39,638 bases of DNA, taken from contig CAZSDW010000031.1 in the NCBI GenBank assembly GCA_964605705.1, positions 1 through 39,638 on the forward strand. The letters are read 5' to 3'. The notes beneath the pieces were generated by a model. That model ran no database searches and was not told where the DNA came from. It was given only the letters and a program-made list of their open reading frames with translations. Numbering within the stretch: the first letter of the stretch is position 1; every line of letters begins with the position of its first letter. The DNA is from CAZSDW01 sp964605705 (GTDB lineage Bacteria > Fidelibacterota > UBA2242). Shown piece after piece: positions 24,380-33,607 of this stretch. The position numbers and the translations under genes are program-made.

Positions 24380-25667
24380 ATTTATCATATTCATCATTAT
24401 CATCATTGGACTTCTGATCGGACTCTCCACCCGGCTGCTGCCGGATTTTAAAGGATTGTTCCTTCTATCGGAACTGGTAATTCTAATTCTGATTGCCTTT
24501 GCATTTCACCTCTATCAAATATTTATTCGCCCTGTTAACCTGATCTCGGCGGGTATCCAATCGATAAAGGACCGGGATTTTAACACCAAATTTCTCAGTG
24601 TCGGACAGCCGGAAATCGACCAGTTGATTGAAGTCTATAATATTATGCTCGATCGCATCCGCAGCGAGCGGCTGGAAAAACAAGAGCAGCAGTATTTCCT
24701 GGAAAAACTGATTCAGGCATCGCCATCGGGAATCATTATCCTTGATTTTAATGACCGGATATCCTCAATCAATCCCGCTGCCAAGGAGATAATTGCCGCC
24801 GAGCATAAAAATATATTTGGCAAATCACTGGATGAAATACCCGGCAATCTTGCCTGGAATTTAGCCCGCCTGGCACCTGGTGAACCTGTCATTATTTCCC
24901 TGAATGGCATCCGTAAATACAAATGCCAGAAAGCCCATTTTCAGGACAGAGGAACCCGGCATTATTTTATCCTGATTGAAGAGTTGACCAACGAGATTGT
25001 TCAGACGGAAAAAAACGCCTATGGTAAAGTGATTCGCATGATGTCACACGAAGTCAATAATTCCATCGGCGCGATCAATTCTATCTTGCAGACCATCCTG
25101 CAATTCAGCGACCAGCTCTCCGATAATGAGCGGGCTGATTATGAAAATGCACTGGCTGTCGCGATTGAACGCAATAAAAACCTGAACCGTTTTATGGGCA
25201 ATTATGCCGATATCATCCGCCTGCCAATGCCTCGTAAGGAAGATATCAACCTGATTGAACTTCTGGAACGTGTCAGAATCCTGATGGGCTCGGCTTTTCA
25301 GGAGCGCTCTATTCAGTGGAAAACGGAATATTTTTCGGACACTTTTATGATTCGGGCAGATGTTGAACAGATCGAACTGGTTTTGCTCAATATCATTAAA
25401 AACGCAGTGGAAGCCATTGAAAATAACGGCACGATTACTATAATGTCAAATATTAGCCCACGGAAAAGCCTGATTATCCGTGACACCGGAAAGGGCATTC
25501 CGGCAGAGATCAGAAATAAACTATTCGAACCATTTTTCAGTTCCAAAAAAGACGGACAGGGAATTGGATTGACGCTGACTCGTGAAATCCTTGCAAATCA
25601 CGGATTCCAGTTTTCGCTGGAATCGGTGGCAGAAAACCGGACGGAATTCAGAATAATCTTCAACTGA
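24363..25667 (+). CDS. Sensor histidine kinase, partner of the NtrC-type regulator
   Basis: This kinase has 434 residues. Two membrane segments (about 7-22 and 32-55) enclose only a short periplasmic loop. A HAMP-like linker, a PAS domain (about 114-215; SGIIILDFNDRISSINPAAKEI), and the H-box MMSHEVNN with phospho-acceptor His229 follow. The HATPase domain has N-box NIIKNAVEAI, DTGKGIP and GQGIGLTLTREIL. The gene overlaps the regulator gene by 17 bp; GTG 24360 is an alternative start. The very small periplasmic loop suggests that it senses a signal in the membrane or through the transporter, as in kinases paired with MacB/BceB-type exporters. Confidence 0.92.
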   Translation: MRLKYRFIIFIIIIIGLLIGLSTRLLPDFKGLFLLSELVILILIAFAFHLYQIFIRPVNLISAGIQSIKDRDFNTKFLSVGQPEIDQLIEVYNIMLDRIRSERLEKQEQQYFLEKLIQASPSGIIILDFNDRISSINPAAKEIIAAEHKNIFGKSLDEIPGNLAWNLARLAPGEPVIISLNGIRKYKCQKAHFQDRGTRHYFILIEELTNEIVQTEKNAYGKVIRMMSHEVNNSIGAINSILQTILQFSDQLSDNERADYENALAVAIERNKNLNRFMGNYADIIRLPMPRKEDINLIELLERVRILMGSAFQERSIQWKTEYFSDTFMIRADVEQIELVLLNIIKNAVEAIENNGTITIMSNISPRKSLIIRDTGKGIPAEIRNKLFEPFFSSKKDGQGIGLTLTREILANHGFQFSLESVAENRTEFRIIFN

Positions 25668-25673
25668 ATGTCT

Positions 25674-26630
25674 TTATCCGATCGAAGTATAAATCAGATA
25701 AGCCAGATAACAGAGATAAATAAAGATTAATACCAGCCCTTCTCTCCGTGAGATTTTTTTATCGGTCCACATGAAGGGCAACAACAGGATCGACACGCCA
25801 ACCATCACCGCAATATCGATAAGTGAAATACCCCTGCCCTGAATCGGGGTAATCAACGAAGATATTCCCAGAACACAGAGAATATTAAATATATTCGATC
25901 CAACAATATTGCCGATGGCAATCTCCGGCTCTTTTTTAATTGCCGCCACTACCGACGTCGCCAACTCCGGAAGGCTGGTGCCGGCAGATATTATTGTCAA
26001 TCCGATAATGGCTTCACCGATACCCAATATGCGGGCAAGTTTTACAGAATTATCAATCAGCAGCGACGATCCGAATGCCAGCAAACCCAATCCACCAATG
26101 ATAAACAGGATATCGAATCCGATGTTTTTTAATGGATTGGGAATCGATTTATCAACATGGACGGAATCTGCTTCGGGATCGATCTTCTGTGCCTGATAAA
26201 AACTGTATATCGTAAAAACAACGATACCAATAGTCAATATCAATCCCTCAAGACGCAGGAGCTGCTGATCCAGAAAAAACAGAACAAACAAAAACGAAAC
26301 CCCAATCATAATCGGGACGTCCTGGCGGATTAGCCGAATATGAATACTCATCGGATAAATCAGGGCTGCAATCCCTATAATGACAGCTATATTAAATATA
26401 TTGGACCCGATCGCATTCCCAATGGAAATCCCGCCAAGTTGCGTCAGCGCTGCTTTGATGCTGGTAAATAGTTCCGGGGTACTTGTCCCGAAAGCGACAA
26501 CCGTCAACCCGATAGTCAGAGGATGGATACCCAGACGAAAGGATACTGAAGATGCACCTTTAACCAGTCCCTCGGCACCCAGGTACAATAATAGAAGCCC
26601 AAGCATTACCCAAAATATTAAAACCGCCAT
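25674..26630 (-). CDS. Na+/Ca2+ exchanger family protein (CaxA/YrbG-like)
   Basis: This 318-residue inner-membrane antiporter has about ten helices and the two inverted alpha-repeats of the CaCA family: FGTSTPELFTSIKAAL...GNAIGSNIFNI near the N-terminus and SAGTSLPELATSVVAAI...GNIVGSNIFNI near the C-terminus. The ion-coordinating Glu and Asn residues of both repeats are present. It converges with the histidine-kinase gene (6 bp between stop codons) and is unrelated to it in direction. The expected role is Ca2+ (or other cation) exchange against Na+. Confidence 0.92.
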   Translation of the reverse strand: MAVLIFWVMLGLLLLYLGAEGLVKGASSVSFRLGIHPLTIGLTVVAFGTSTPELFTSIKAALTQLGGISIGNAIGSNIFNIAVIIGIAALIYPMSIHIRLIRQDVPIMIGVSFLFVLFFLDQQLLRLEGLILTIGIVVFTIYSFYQAQKIDPEADSVHVDKSIPNPLKNIGFDILFIIGGLGLLAFGSSLLIDNSVKLARILGIGEAIIGLTIISAGTSLPELATSVVAAIKKEPEIAIGNIVGSNIFNILCVLGISSLITPIQGRGISLIDIAVMVGVSILLLPFMWTDKKISRREGLVLIFIYLCYLAYLIYTSIG

Positions 26631-26872
26631 TTTTCAAACCTTTTATATAAAATTACTTTCAGAGACTATTTTATTAATAAATTACATCTCTAATTAAATA
26701 TTTCCAGAAATTTTAACGCAATCTTTTTTATTAGGAAAAAATGTTGACATTTAAAAATTAATTGACCATCTTAATCCGGTCAGAAACGGGCAACAATCAC
26801 AATGAACATAATATCTATCCTAAAAAATCCTATCGGGAGAATTTTAGCGATATCCTTTTAAAAGTCTTGGGC

Positions 26873-27778
26873 ATGGATCAATACTCACAAAAAACCCGCC
26901 AGGAACTGATTAAAGAAATAAAAATTCTGCAACAATCTCTGGCTGCCCGGAAAGAAGAACAGTCTCAAAATGACCTGATGAATCAGCGGGACGATCTGAC
27001 CCTGATAAACGATCTTAATACTGCGGTCATTCAACAAAAGCCACTCACCTATATTTTAGGTCTTCTATCCCGTACCGTGAGCCGCATTTTTAACAGTCAC
27101 GGTGTTGCCGTGTACTTGCTTAGTCAGGATAATAACTTCCTGGAGATGCAGCCCAATACTCTGCCGTCAAAAATCAGTGATACAGTTGAAAAACTGCTGG
27201 CTAAAAAAATTCCGAAAGTTATGATTAAACGCTCGCCGGACAGTTTTTATTTCAATGCCCTGACTTCCGGAAAACCCGTCACAATCAGCGACACCAATGA
27301 TATCAATAAACTCATATCTGAATTCACCGAAAACAAGATATTACGAAAATACATTCCAAAAATTCAAAAAGTAATCGGCATTAGCTATATTGTGATTTTC
27401 CCCCTGGTTTTTGGAGATTCAGCGCTGGGAATAATGGATATTTCCCGAAACTTTGCTTTTGTCGATTCTGAAGTCAAACGTCTGCAACAGATTGCATCTC
27501 AGGTAACCGAGGCGATATTATACCACAAATCGATTCTCGAAAAGGAACGTTTATTACAAGAACTTCAGAAAACCTATAACAACCTTAAAAAATTAAGCGG
27601 GCTGATTCCTATCTGCTCGCATTGTAAAAAAATTCGCGATGACAGCGGGTACTGGAATCAGGTTGAAAAATACATAACCGAACATTCAGAAGCAGTTTTC
27701 AGCCATGGCATCTGTCCGGACTGTTTACGGGAGTTGTATCCGGAATTCAGCACTGATGTACATGAAAACGATAGGTAA
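26873..27778 (+). CDS. GAF-domain protein with a C-terminal Cys-rich motif
   Basis: This protein has about 301 residues from ATG 26873. A short coiled coil (QELIKEIKILQQSLAARKEE) leads into a GAF domain (about 50-215; ILGLLSRTVSRIFNSHGVAVYLL to ALGIMDIS), a second coiled coil, and a conserved tail with CSHCKKIRDDSGYWNQVE (Cys248, Cys251) and HGICPDC. That tail usually ends multi-domain PAS/GAF signalling proteins and probably binds metal. No output domain (kinase, GGDEF) follows here. The frame is open upstream to TTG 26762, but that extension lacks support. No clear ribosome site precedes ATG 26873, so the start is uncertain. Confidence 0.7.
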   Translation: MDQYSQKTRQELIKEIKILQQSLAARKEEQSQNDLMNQRDDLTLINDLNTAVIQQKPLTYILGLLSRTVSRIFNSHGVAVYLLSQDNNFLEMQPNTLPSKISDTVEKLLAKKIPKVMIKRSPDSFYFNALTSGKPVTISDTNDINKLISEFTENKILRKYIPKIQKVIGISYIVIFPLVFGDSALGIMDISRNFAFVDSEVKRLQQIASQVTEAILYHKSILEKERLLQELQKTYNNLKKLSGLIPICSHCKKIRDDSGYWNQVEKYITEHSEAVFSHGICPDCLRELYPEFSTDVHENDR

Positions 27779-27807
27779 CTACTGTATCGCACTCATATCC
27801 GGAAAAT

Positions 27808-27845
27808 AAAACAGGCTCACTTTTATCAAGCCAGCCTGTTTTTAT
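27808..27845. terminator. Bidirectional intrinsic terminator
   Basis: AAAACAGGCT (27808-27817) pairs perfectly with AGCCTGTTTT (27833-27842). A T-tract follows on both strands, so it can end the GAF-protein transcript (plus) and the pyruvate phosphate dikinase transcript (minus), which converge here. Confidence 0.85.
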
Positions 27846-27864
27846 TGTATTAAGAACGATTTAC

Positions 27865-30585
27865 TTATTTGTCTTCAATTGCAGCCTGCGCGGCAGCCAG
27901 GCGGGCAATCGGTACCCGGTAAGGTGAACAGGAAACATAATTCATACCGACTTTGTGGCAGAATTTAACCGAGCTGGGCTCACCGCCATGTTCACCACAA
28001 ATTCCGACTTTCAGATTGGGACGTGTGGAACGACCTTTTTTGGTTCCCATTTCCACCAGCTGTCCAACACCGGTCTGGTCCAGTACCTGGAAGGGATCGA
28101 CTTTCAGAATACCCTTTTCGATATAGACCGGCAGAAATTTGCCGGCGTCATCACGGGAATAGCCGAAAGTCATCTGAGTCAGATCATTGGTACCGAAAGA
28201 AAAGAACTCCGCCGCTTCAGCCACTTCATCTGCCGTCAGGGCTGCGCGGGGGATTTCGATCATCGTACCGACCATATAATCGATTTTAGCGCCTTTCTCT
28301 GCAAACACTTTTTTGGCAGTAGCACGGATAATCTCTTCCTGCATTTGAAACTCGACTTTTGTACCGATCAGCGGAACCATAATTTCCGGTTTGGCGTCAA
28401 TTCCCCGGGCTTTGCAATTTAAGGCAGCCTCAATAATGGCACGAGCCTGCATTTCAGTAATTTCGGGATAGGTATTACCCAGACGGCAGCCGCGATGCCC
28501 CAGCATCGGATTGAATTCCGCCAGGGATTCGACTTTCTCCTTCACTTGCTGAGGAGAAATGCCCATCTCGTCCGCCATCTCTTTCTGATTAGCCTCTTCA
28601 TGAGGAACAAATTCATGCAGCGGCGGATCCAGCAGACGAATGGTTACCGGCAGCCCGTCCATGGCTTCGAAAATGCCCTCAAAATCAGCGCGCTGAATCG
28701 GGAGCAATTTCACGAGGGCTTTGCGGCGTCCGGTTTCATCATCGGCAAGAATCATTTCACGCATGGCTTTGATCCGATCACCTTCAAAAAACATATGTTC
28801 GGTACGGGTAAGACCGATACCCTTCGCACCAAAACTGCGAGCCACTCGGGAATCATGGGGGGTATCGGCATTGGTACGAACACCCATTTTGGTATGCTTA
28901 TCACAAAGGTCCATGAGTTTTCCGAAGTTCCCGCTCAATTCCGGATCGACCGTCTCGATTTTGCCGTCATACACTTCACCGGTGGAACCATTCAGAGAAA
29001 TCCAGTCGCCTTCCTTGAATTTTTTACCGCCCGAGATCATTGTTCGGGTTTTGTAATCAATCTTGATCGAACCGGCACCGGAGACACAGCATTTGCCCAT
29101 TCCCCGGGCAACTACGGCAGCGTGGGAGGTCATTCCGCCGCGGGCGGTCAGAATACCTTGAGCAGCATTCATACCGGACAGGTCTTCCGGCGAGGTTTCG
29201 ATTCTGACCAGAACCACTTTTTCACCCCGGGCTTTCCATTCTTCAGCTTCATCAGCAAAAAATACAATCTTTCCGGTAGCCGCACCGGGCGATGCCGGCA
29301 GACCCTTGGCAACCGTATGAGCACTTGCCATGGCTTCCCCTTTGAAAACCGGGTGCAGCAGTTCGTCTAACCGATTGGGCTCCACACTCAGAATCGCGGT
29401 TTTCTCATCAATCAAGCCCTGATCCAGCATTTCCATTGCAATGCGGACCATGGCAGCGCCGGTCCGTTTTCCGTTGCGGGTCTGCAGCAACCAGAGGCGA
29501 CCATCCTGAATGGTGAATTCAAGGTCCTGCATATCTTTGTAATGTTGTTCCAGTTTGGTTTCAACCTCATTTAACTGTTTATAAACCACCGGCATGGCTT
29601 CTTCGAGCGAGGGATATTTGGTTTTGCGCTCTTCTTCGGAAACGTTCGCCAATTTTGCCCAGCGCTGAGAACCTTCCAGGGTAATCTGTTGCGGTGTCCG
29701 AATACCAGCCACCACATCTTCACCCTGGGCATTGATCAGGTATTCACCATTAAAAATATCTTCACCGGTTCCGGCATCACGCGTAAAGGCAACGCCAGTG
29801 GCGGAATTTTCACCCATATTTCCAAAAACCATCGCCTGGACGTTGACTGCCGTTCCCCATTCACCGGGAATATTATTCAGGCGCCGATAGACATTGGCTC
29901 GCTCGTTGTTCCAGCTGCCAAATACCGCGCCGATAGCACCCCAGAGCTGATCCCAGGGATTGGTCGGGAAACCATGACCGGTAACTTTTTTGACAGCGGC
30001 TTTGAATTTTGTGACCAGTTCTTTCAAATCATCAGCGGTCAAGTCAGTATCCAGCTCGACGCCTTTCGCCGCTTTGACTGCTTCGATAATTTCCTCGAAA
30101 GGATCAACATCTTCTTTGGTCTCGGGTTTCATGCCCAGTACCACATCACCGTACATCTGAACAAAGCGACGATAGGAATCCCATGCAAAGCGGGGATTGC
30201 CCGAGAGTTTTGCCAGACCTGCGACGGCATCATCATTCAGCCCCAGATTCAGGATTGTATCCATCATACCGGGCATGGAAGCACGGGCACCGGAACGAAC
30301 CGAAACCAATAGCGGATTATCGGAATCACCAAATTTAGCATTCATAATTTTTTCGACATGTTTGACACCGGCTTCGACTTCCGGTTTGATCATCCCAAAG
30401 GCTTTTCCCTTACCGACTTCATAATACTTCGTACATACTTCTGTAGTAATTGTAAAACCGGGGGGTACGGGAACGCCGATAAGATTCATCTCAGCCAGGT
30501 TGGCACCCTTACCGCCGAGTAGATTTTTATCAGTGGCTTTTCCTTCAGCTTTTCCGGCTCCAAACAGATAAACATATTTTGACAT
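27865..30585 (-). CDS. ppdK: Pyruvate, phosphate dikinase
   Basis: This 906-residue enzyme interconverts pyruvate, ATP and phosphate with PEP, AMP and pyrophosphate. The N-terminal nucleotide-binding domain has LLGGKGANLAEM and SVRSGARASMPGMMDTILN. The central phosphohistidine domain has GGMTSHAAVVARGMGK with catalytic His488. The C-terminal PEP/pyruvate TIM barrel includes GIGLTRTEHMFF, MLGHRGCRLG, FSFGTNDLTQ and GICGEHGGEP with Cys863. Length is typical of bacterial PPDK. GAGG precedes the ATG and a promoter lies 46 bp upstream. It is likely used for gluconeogenesis or pyrophosphate-linked glycolysis. The gene is monocistronic. Confidence 0.97.
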   Translation of the reverse strand: MSKYVYLFGAGKAEGKATDKNLLGGKGANLAEMNLIGVPVPPGFTITTEVCTKYYEVGKGKAFGMIKPEVEAGVKHVEKIMNAKFGDSDNPLLVSVRSGARASMPGMMDTILNLGLNDDAVAGLAKLSGNPRFAWDSYRRFVQMYGDVVLGMKPETKEDVDPFEEIIEAVKAAKGVELDTDLTADDLKELVTKFKAAVKKVTGHGFPTNPWDQLWGAIGAVFGSWNNERANVYRRLNNIPGEWGTAVNVQAMVFGNMGENSATGVAFTRDAGTGEDIFNGEYLINAQGEDVVAGIRTPQQITLEGSQRWAKLANVSEEERKTKYPSLEEAMPVVYKQLNEVETKLEQHYKDMQDLEFTIQDGRLWLLQTRNGKRTGAAMVRIAMEMLDQGLIDEKTAILSVEPNRLDELLHPVFKGEAMASAHTVAKGLPASPGAATGKIVFFADEAEEWKARGEKVVLVRIETSPEDLSGMNAAQGILTARGGMTSHAAVVARGMGKCCVSGAGSIKIDYKTRTMISGGKKFKEGDWISLNGSTGEVYDGKIETVDPELSGNFGKLMDLCDKHTKMGVRTNADTPHDSRVARSFGAKGIGLTRTEHMFFEGDRIKAMREMILADDETGRRKALVKLLPIQRADFEGIFEAMDGLPVTIRLLDPPLHEFVPHEEANQKEMADEMGISPQQVKEKVESLAEFNPMLGHRGCRLGNTYPEITEMQARAIIEAALNCKARGIDAKPEIMVPLIGTKVEFQMQEEIIRATAKKVFAEKGAKIDYMVGTMIEIPRAALTADEVAEAAEFFSFGTNDLTQMTFGYSRDDAGKFLPVYIEKGILKVDPFQVLDQTGVGQLVEMGTKKGRSTRPNLKVGICGEHGGEPSSVKFCHKVGMNYVSCSPYRVPIARLAAAQAAIEDK

Positions 30586-30630
30586 AATAACCTCAATATT
30601 TAATAATAACTTTCAATTTCATCAGCCTGA

Positions 30631-30659
30631 ATTTTATGGAATTTTACAGGAATATTCAA
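30631..30659 (-). promoter_or_regulatory. Promoter of ppdK
   Basis: On the minus strand TTGAAT (30659-30654) and TAAAAT (30636-30631) are separated by 17 bp, leaving a leader of about 40 nt before the ATG at 30585. Confidence 0.6.
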
Positions 30660-30715
30660 GAAAATGCTCAAATAAAATAACCGTGGGAATTCATTTAAAA
30701 ATCAAGGTGTCTGGA

Positions 30716-32608
30716 TTAATAATAGTACCAGATGCTATGATAGTCATCAATGTTTTCAGCACGTTTCTGGAGCATTTTTAAATATTCAAAGATCGAAACA
30801 TCCGTGTGGGTATAGGTCGAAACCAGTTTGATATTTTTCTCCCATGGTAAAAATTCATAGATCCGCCGACCATCGGGAAGAATTGACAATATCTGGTGAT
30901 CCTGACCGGACCGCAAATGATTTTTACCAAGGCGGGGAACATTGAAAACCGGCTCATCGGTACGATCAAGACCGGGCATCAGCCGGGCTTCCTCCTTACG
31001 CTCCTGCAAGAGGCGGGCAATCGGCACCCGGTATTCGCGGGTTTCATCTTTACCTTTGGCATTAAATGTATAATAGGGGTCAATCCCAGCCAGCCGGAGC
31101 TGTCGGCGCAGGGCAACCAGCTCAAAGCGACGGCTGTTGGCAAAAGTGAAAACCGCCTGATTATAGATACTGATGCCCCTGTTGCGAACTTTTTCGATTG
31201 CCTGAACCGCGTCAGGCGTAATTTCCCAGACATGTTCAAAGTGCGTGACAACCGCAACTTCCCGTTTTCCCAACTCATGATACTTTGCAATAATTTCCAC
31301 CAGATTATCCGTAAAACGCTGCGGCAGCACGACAAACATCCGCGTACCGATTCGAATACGTTCGATATGTTCTATTTCGGCAACCCTGCCGATGATGTAA
31401 TTGAGTTTCACATCACTCATTATCAAAGGATCACCACCGGTAATCAAAACTTCCTGAATTGACGGATGGTTCTCAAACCATTGCATGGCTTCCTCAATCG
31501 CATCCTGGCGGGCAAAGGCGTGCGGATCGAGCACCTGGTTGATTTCCCAGTTACGCTGACAGTAAACACAAATCTGGGCACAGGTATTATAGGGTTTCAA
31601 AATCGCAATCTGGGGATAACGGCGGGTCACCAACTCAATCGGAGAGGTATCGCGTTCACCCATAAAGTCAAACTTTTCCGAGCGCTGGTTCTTATTTTCT
31701 GCTACCGTTTGACTATAATTCAAGGGGGGAATCACTTGCGCCCGTACCGAATAGTCCCGCCGGCGTGACGGATTTTTATCCATCAGTGAAACATAATAAG
31801 GCGTAATGCCAAAAGGAATTCGGTTCTCATTGGCAATCCGAATCGCCGATTCCTCGTCTGCGGTCAAATCGATTAACTGTTTCAGGACATCTGCTCTTCT
31901 GATCACATGCTTTATCTGCCAGCGATAATTCCGCCAATCCTGTTCACTGGCATTAAAATACTGTAATATCCTTTGTTTGTGGATTTCCCGGTCTCTGATG
32001 ACATCCGGTTGTAAACCGGTCGGATATTGCCGGACAATCGCATCGAACTTTTGCTCTTCCCGGTCCAGTGTATTTGAACGGTCAATCGCCGCTTCACGTC
32101 CCTTTTTCAATCCGGCTTCCGGTACATTATTCTGATCACTGCTATGTGAATAAACACCAGACAAACCGCTGATTGCCCTGAACAGATGGACAAATTCCAG
32201 TAAGAAGCCCTGGGTAATATTTGCTTTGGCTGGATATCCTTTCGCCAAATTGAACAATATCTCCAGATCACTTACGCCAGTTCTCTCTTCACTGGACAAT
32301 GAGATAATCGTCTTCAGGACGTTGATGCTTTCCAGTATAATGTTTTTTTCGAGAGGGTGGTACTGCTCATCACCGTTCAGTAAACTTTTCTCACGCAGAA
32401 AAAGATAATCAAAAAGGCTTTCGCGAGCATCCTCGACATCTGTTGATGTTTTCAGGATTTCATGAATTGCCTGATTGGCGTTCCACAAAATATTGTAATT
32501 GCTCTGTTCATGCACCCCGGAATCGTTTTTGGATAATTTTACAAGTCGCTGTGTATCATTTTTAGGTATTAGTATATAGTCTATCAGTTGGTTATTTATC
32601 TCAGACAT
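30716..32608 (-). CDS. KamA-family radical SAM aminomutase-like protein with N-terminal extension
   Basis: This protein has 630 residues. The [4Fe-4S]/SAM motif CAQICVYC (Cys343, Cys347, Cys350) and the following LITGGDPLIMSD segment match lysine 2,3-aminomutase-type enzymes. A PLP-binding Lys is plausible at 562 in RLGKNHL, the counterpart of the GGGGK site. Classical KamA proteins have about 420 residues; here about 250 extra helical residues precede the barrel, and no domain was recognised in them. Substrate (lysine, glutamate, or an EF-P-type protein Lys) cannot be told. ATG 32608 is preferred over a longer frame to 32662 because GGAGA lies just upstream and a promoter overlaps the longer extension. 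Confidence 0.82.
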   Translation of the reverse strand: MSEINNQLIDYILIPKNDTQRLVKLSKNDSGVHEQSNYNILWNANQAIHEILKTSTDVEDARESLFDYLFLREKSLLNGDEQYHPLEKNIILESINVLKTIISLSSEERTGVSDLEILFNLAKGYPAKANITQGFLLEFVHLFRAISGLSGVYSHSSDQNNVPEAGLKKGREAAIDRSNTLDREEQKFDAIVRQYPTGLQPDVIRDREIHKQRILQYFNASEQDWRNYRWQIKHVIRRADVLKQLIDLTADEESAIRIANENRIPFGITPYYVSLMDKNPSRRRDYSVRAQVIPPLNYSQTVAENKNQRSEKFDFMGERDTSPIELVTRRYPQIAILKPYNTCAQICVYCQRNWEINQVLDPHAFARQDAIEEAMQWFENHPSIQEVLITGGDPLIMSDVKLNYIIGRVAEIEHIERIRIGTRMFVVLPQRFTDNLVEIIAKYHELGKREVAVVTHFEHVWEITPDAVQAIEKVRNRGISIYNQAVFTFANSRRFELVALRRQLRLAGIDPYYTFNAKGKDETREYRVPIARLLQERKEEARLMPGLDRTDEPVFNVPRLGKNHLRSGQDHQILSILPDGRRIYEFLPWEKNIKLVSTYTHTDVSIFEYLKMLQKRAENIDDYHSIWYYY

Positions 32609-32646
32609 GTTTCTCCATGACAATTTCTTCTTATATTCATCATTAT

Positions 32647-32675
32647 AGTATAACCGAATCAAGGCAAAAATTCAA
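32647..32675 (-). promoter_or_regulatory. Promoter of the KamA-like gene
   Basis: On the minus strand TTGAAT (32675-32670) and TATACT (32652-32647) are spaced 17 bp, 39 bp upstream of ATG 32608. This supports the shorter start. Confidence 0.65.
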
Positions 32676-32845
32676 GTAATCATCCAAAACCCCTGTTTTA
32701 GCAGAAGCTGTATAAAATTCAAAAATATTTTCATAAAAACACTGTTACAAAATATAAATTTCCGTATATTAATGCTGAAGAAATCTGAATATTGAGGTTG
32801 AGATATCACGTTTTTACCGGTTTTTCTTTGATTTTTGACCAATAT

Positions 32846-32969
32846 TATACTCTTCGAGGAGGATGTTCCAATAATTGGACCCGTCAACAGATCATAAACT
32901 GACCGGCGGCTCAATTAATCAATCCAACCATGGGGGCTTCACCCTTTTTTGGATCATCCTCCTCTTTTT
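32846..32969 (+). ncRNA. Putative structured leader or small RNA upstream of the NUDIX gene
   Basis: A TATACT -10 (32846-32851; weak -35) would start a transcript near 32857. GAGGAGGATG-T-TCCAA (32856-32871) pairs with TTGGA-T-CATCCTCCTC (32949-32964), a 15-bp stem with a single T-T mismatch, followed at once by five T. Two alternative local pairings compete for the same bases: TCCAA-TAA-TTGGA (867-879 within this kb) and ATCCAA (32922-32927) with TTGGAT (32949-32954). The interior contains CCGTCA/TGACCGG. This could be a terminating riboswitch-like leader for the NUDIX gene or an independent RNA of about 110 nt. It lacks the SRP apical motif and no known riboswitch consensus was recognised. 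Confidence 0.5.
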
Positions 32970-33001
32970 CAACATGTTAAAAAATACAAAGGTGTCTGAA
33001 A

Positions 33002-33577
33002 ATGAAAAGCGATACTGATTTCATGGAAATGACTATCGAAAGCGAAGAAATTTACTCCGGTCGCTTGCTACATGTATTTAAAGATACGGTTAGGCTGCCC
33101 AGCGGTAATCATTCTATCCGTGAATATATCAAACACCCCGGTGCATCCGTTGTCATTCCCTATCTCGGTAATAATAAAATAATCATGATTCGGCAGTACC
33201 GCTACCCGATCCAAATGGTCATGCTGGAATTGCCGGCGGGCAAAATCGATCCCGGCGAATCACCGGAAAAAACCATGGCGCGTGAACTGGCAGAGGAGAC
33301 CGGATATCATCCGGGTTCTTTACAGTTTATCTGTAAAATTCATCCCTGTGTCGGGTATAGCGATGAACTCCTCTACCTGTTCTGGGCAAATGACCTGCGC
33401 CTCAGTGTTACTCCCAGTGACGACGACGAAACCATTGAAACCGTCGAGATGTCAATTGACGCCGCAATGGAATTGGTGTTCAGCGGTCAGGTTACCGATG
33501 CCAAAACCCTGATTGGTCTGTTCTGGCTGAATGAAATCTGCCGAAATCCCGACTTGAAACAGAAATTCATTCGATAA
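33002..33577 (+). CDS. NUDIX hydrolase, ADP-ribose pyrophosphatase-like
   Basis: This 191-residue hydrolase has a complete Nudix box from Gly80 to Gly101 (G-x5-E86-x7-R94-E95-L96-x-E98-E99-x-G). The preceding IRQYRYPIQMVMLELPAG segment is typical of ADP-ribose pyrophosphatases. It is predicted to split ADP-ribose or a related nucleoside diphosphate sugar in a Mg2+-dependent reaction. AAAGGTG lies 7 nt before the ATG. It stands alone on the plus strand, downstream of the putative structured RNA, and converges with the SPL-like gene. Confidence 0.88.
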   Translation: MKSDTDFMEMTIESEEIYSGRLLHVFKDTVRLPSGNHSIREYIKHPGASVVIPYLGNNKIIMIRQYRYPIQMVMLELPAGKIDPGESPEKTMARELAEETGYHPGSLQFICKIHPCVGYSDELLYLFWANDLRLSVTPSDDDETIETVEMSIDAAMELVFSGQVTDAKTLIGLFWLNEICRNPDLKQKFIR

Positions 33578-33607
33578 GAAACGTTTTTCCGAAATCACCG
33601 AGCACGG

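Noticed and set aside
28495..29370. Long plus-strand open frame antisense to ppdK
   Set aside because: It lies entirely within the strongly conserved ppdK coding sequence and its translation has no recognisable domain; it is a by-product of codon bias.
32846..32969. Signal recognition particle RNA as identity of the structured element
   Set aside because: Size and closed stem would fit, but the conserved apical GGAAGGAAGCAGC-type motif is missing.
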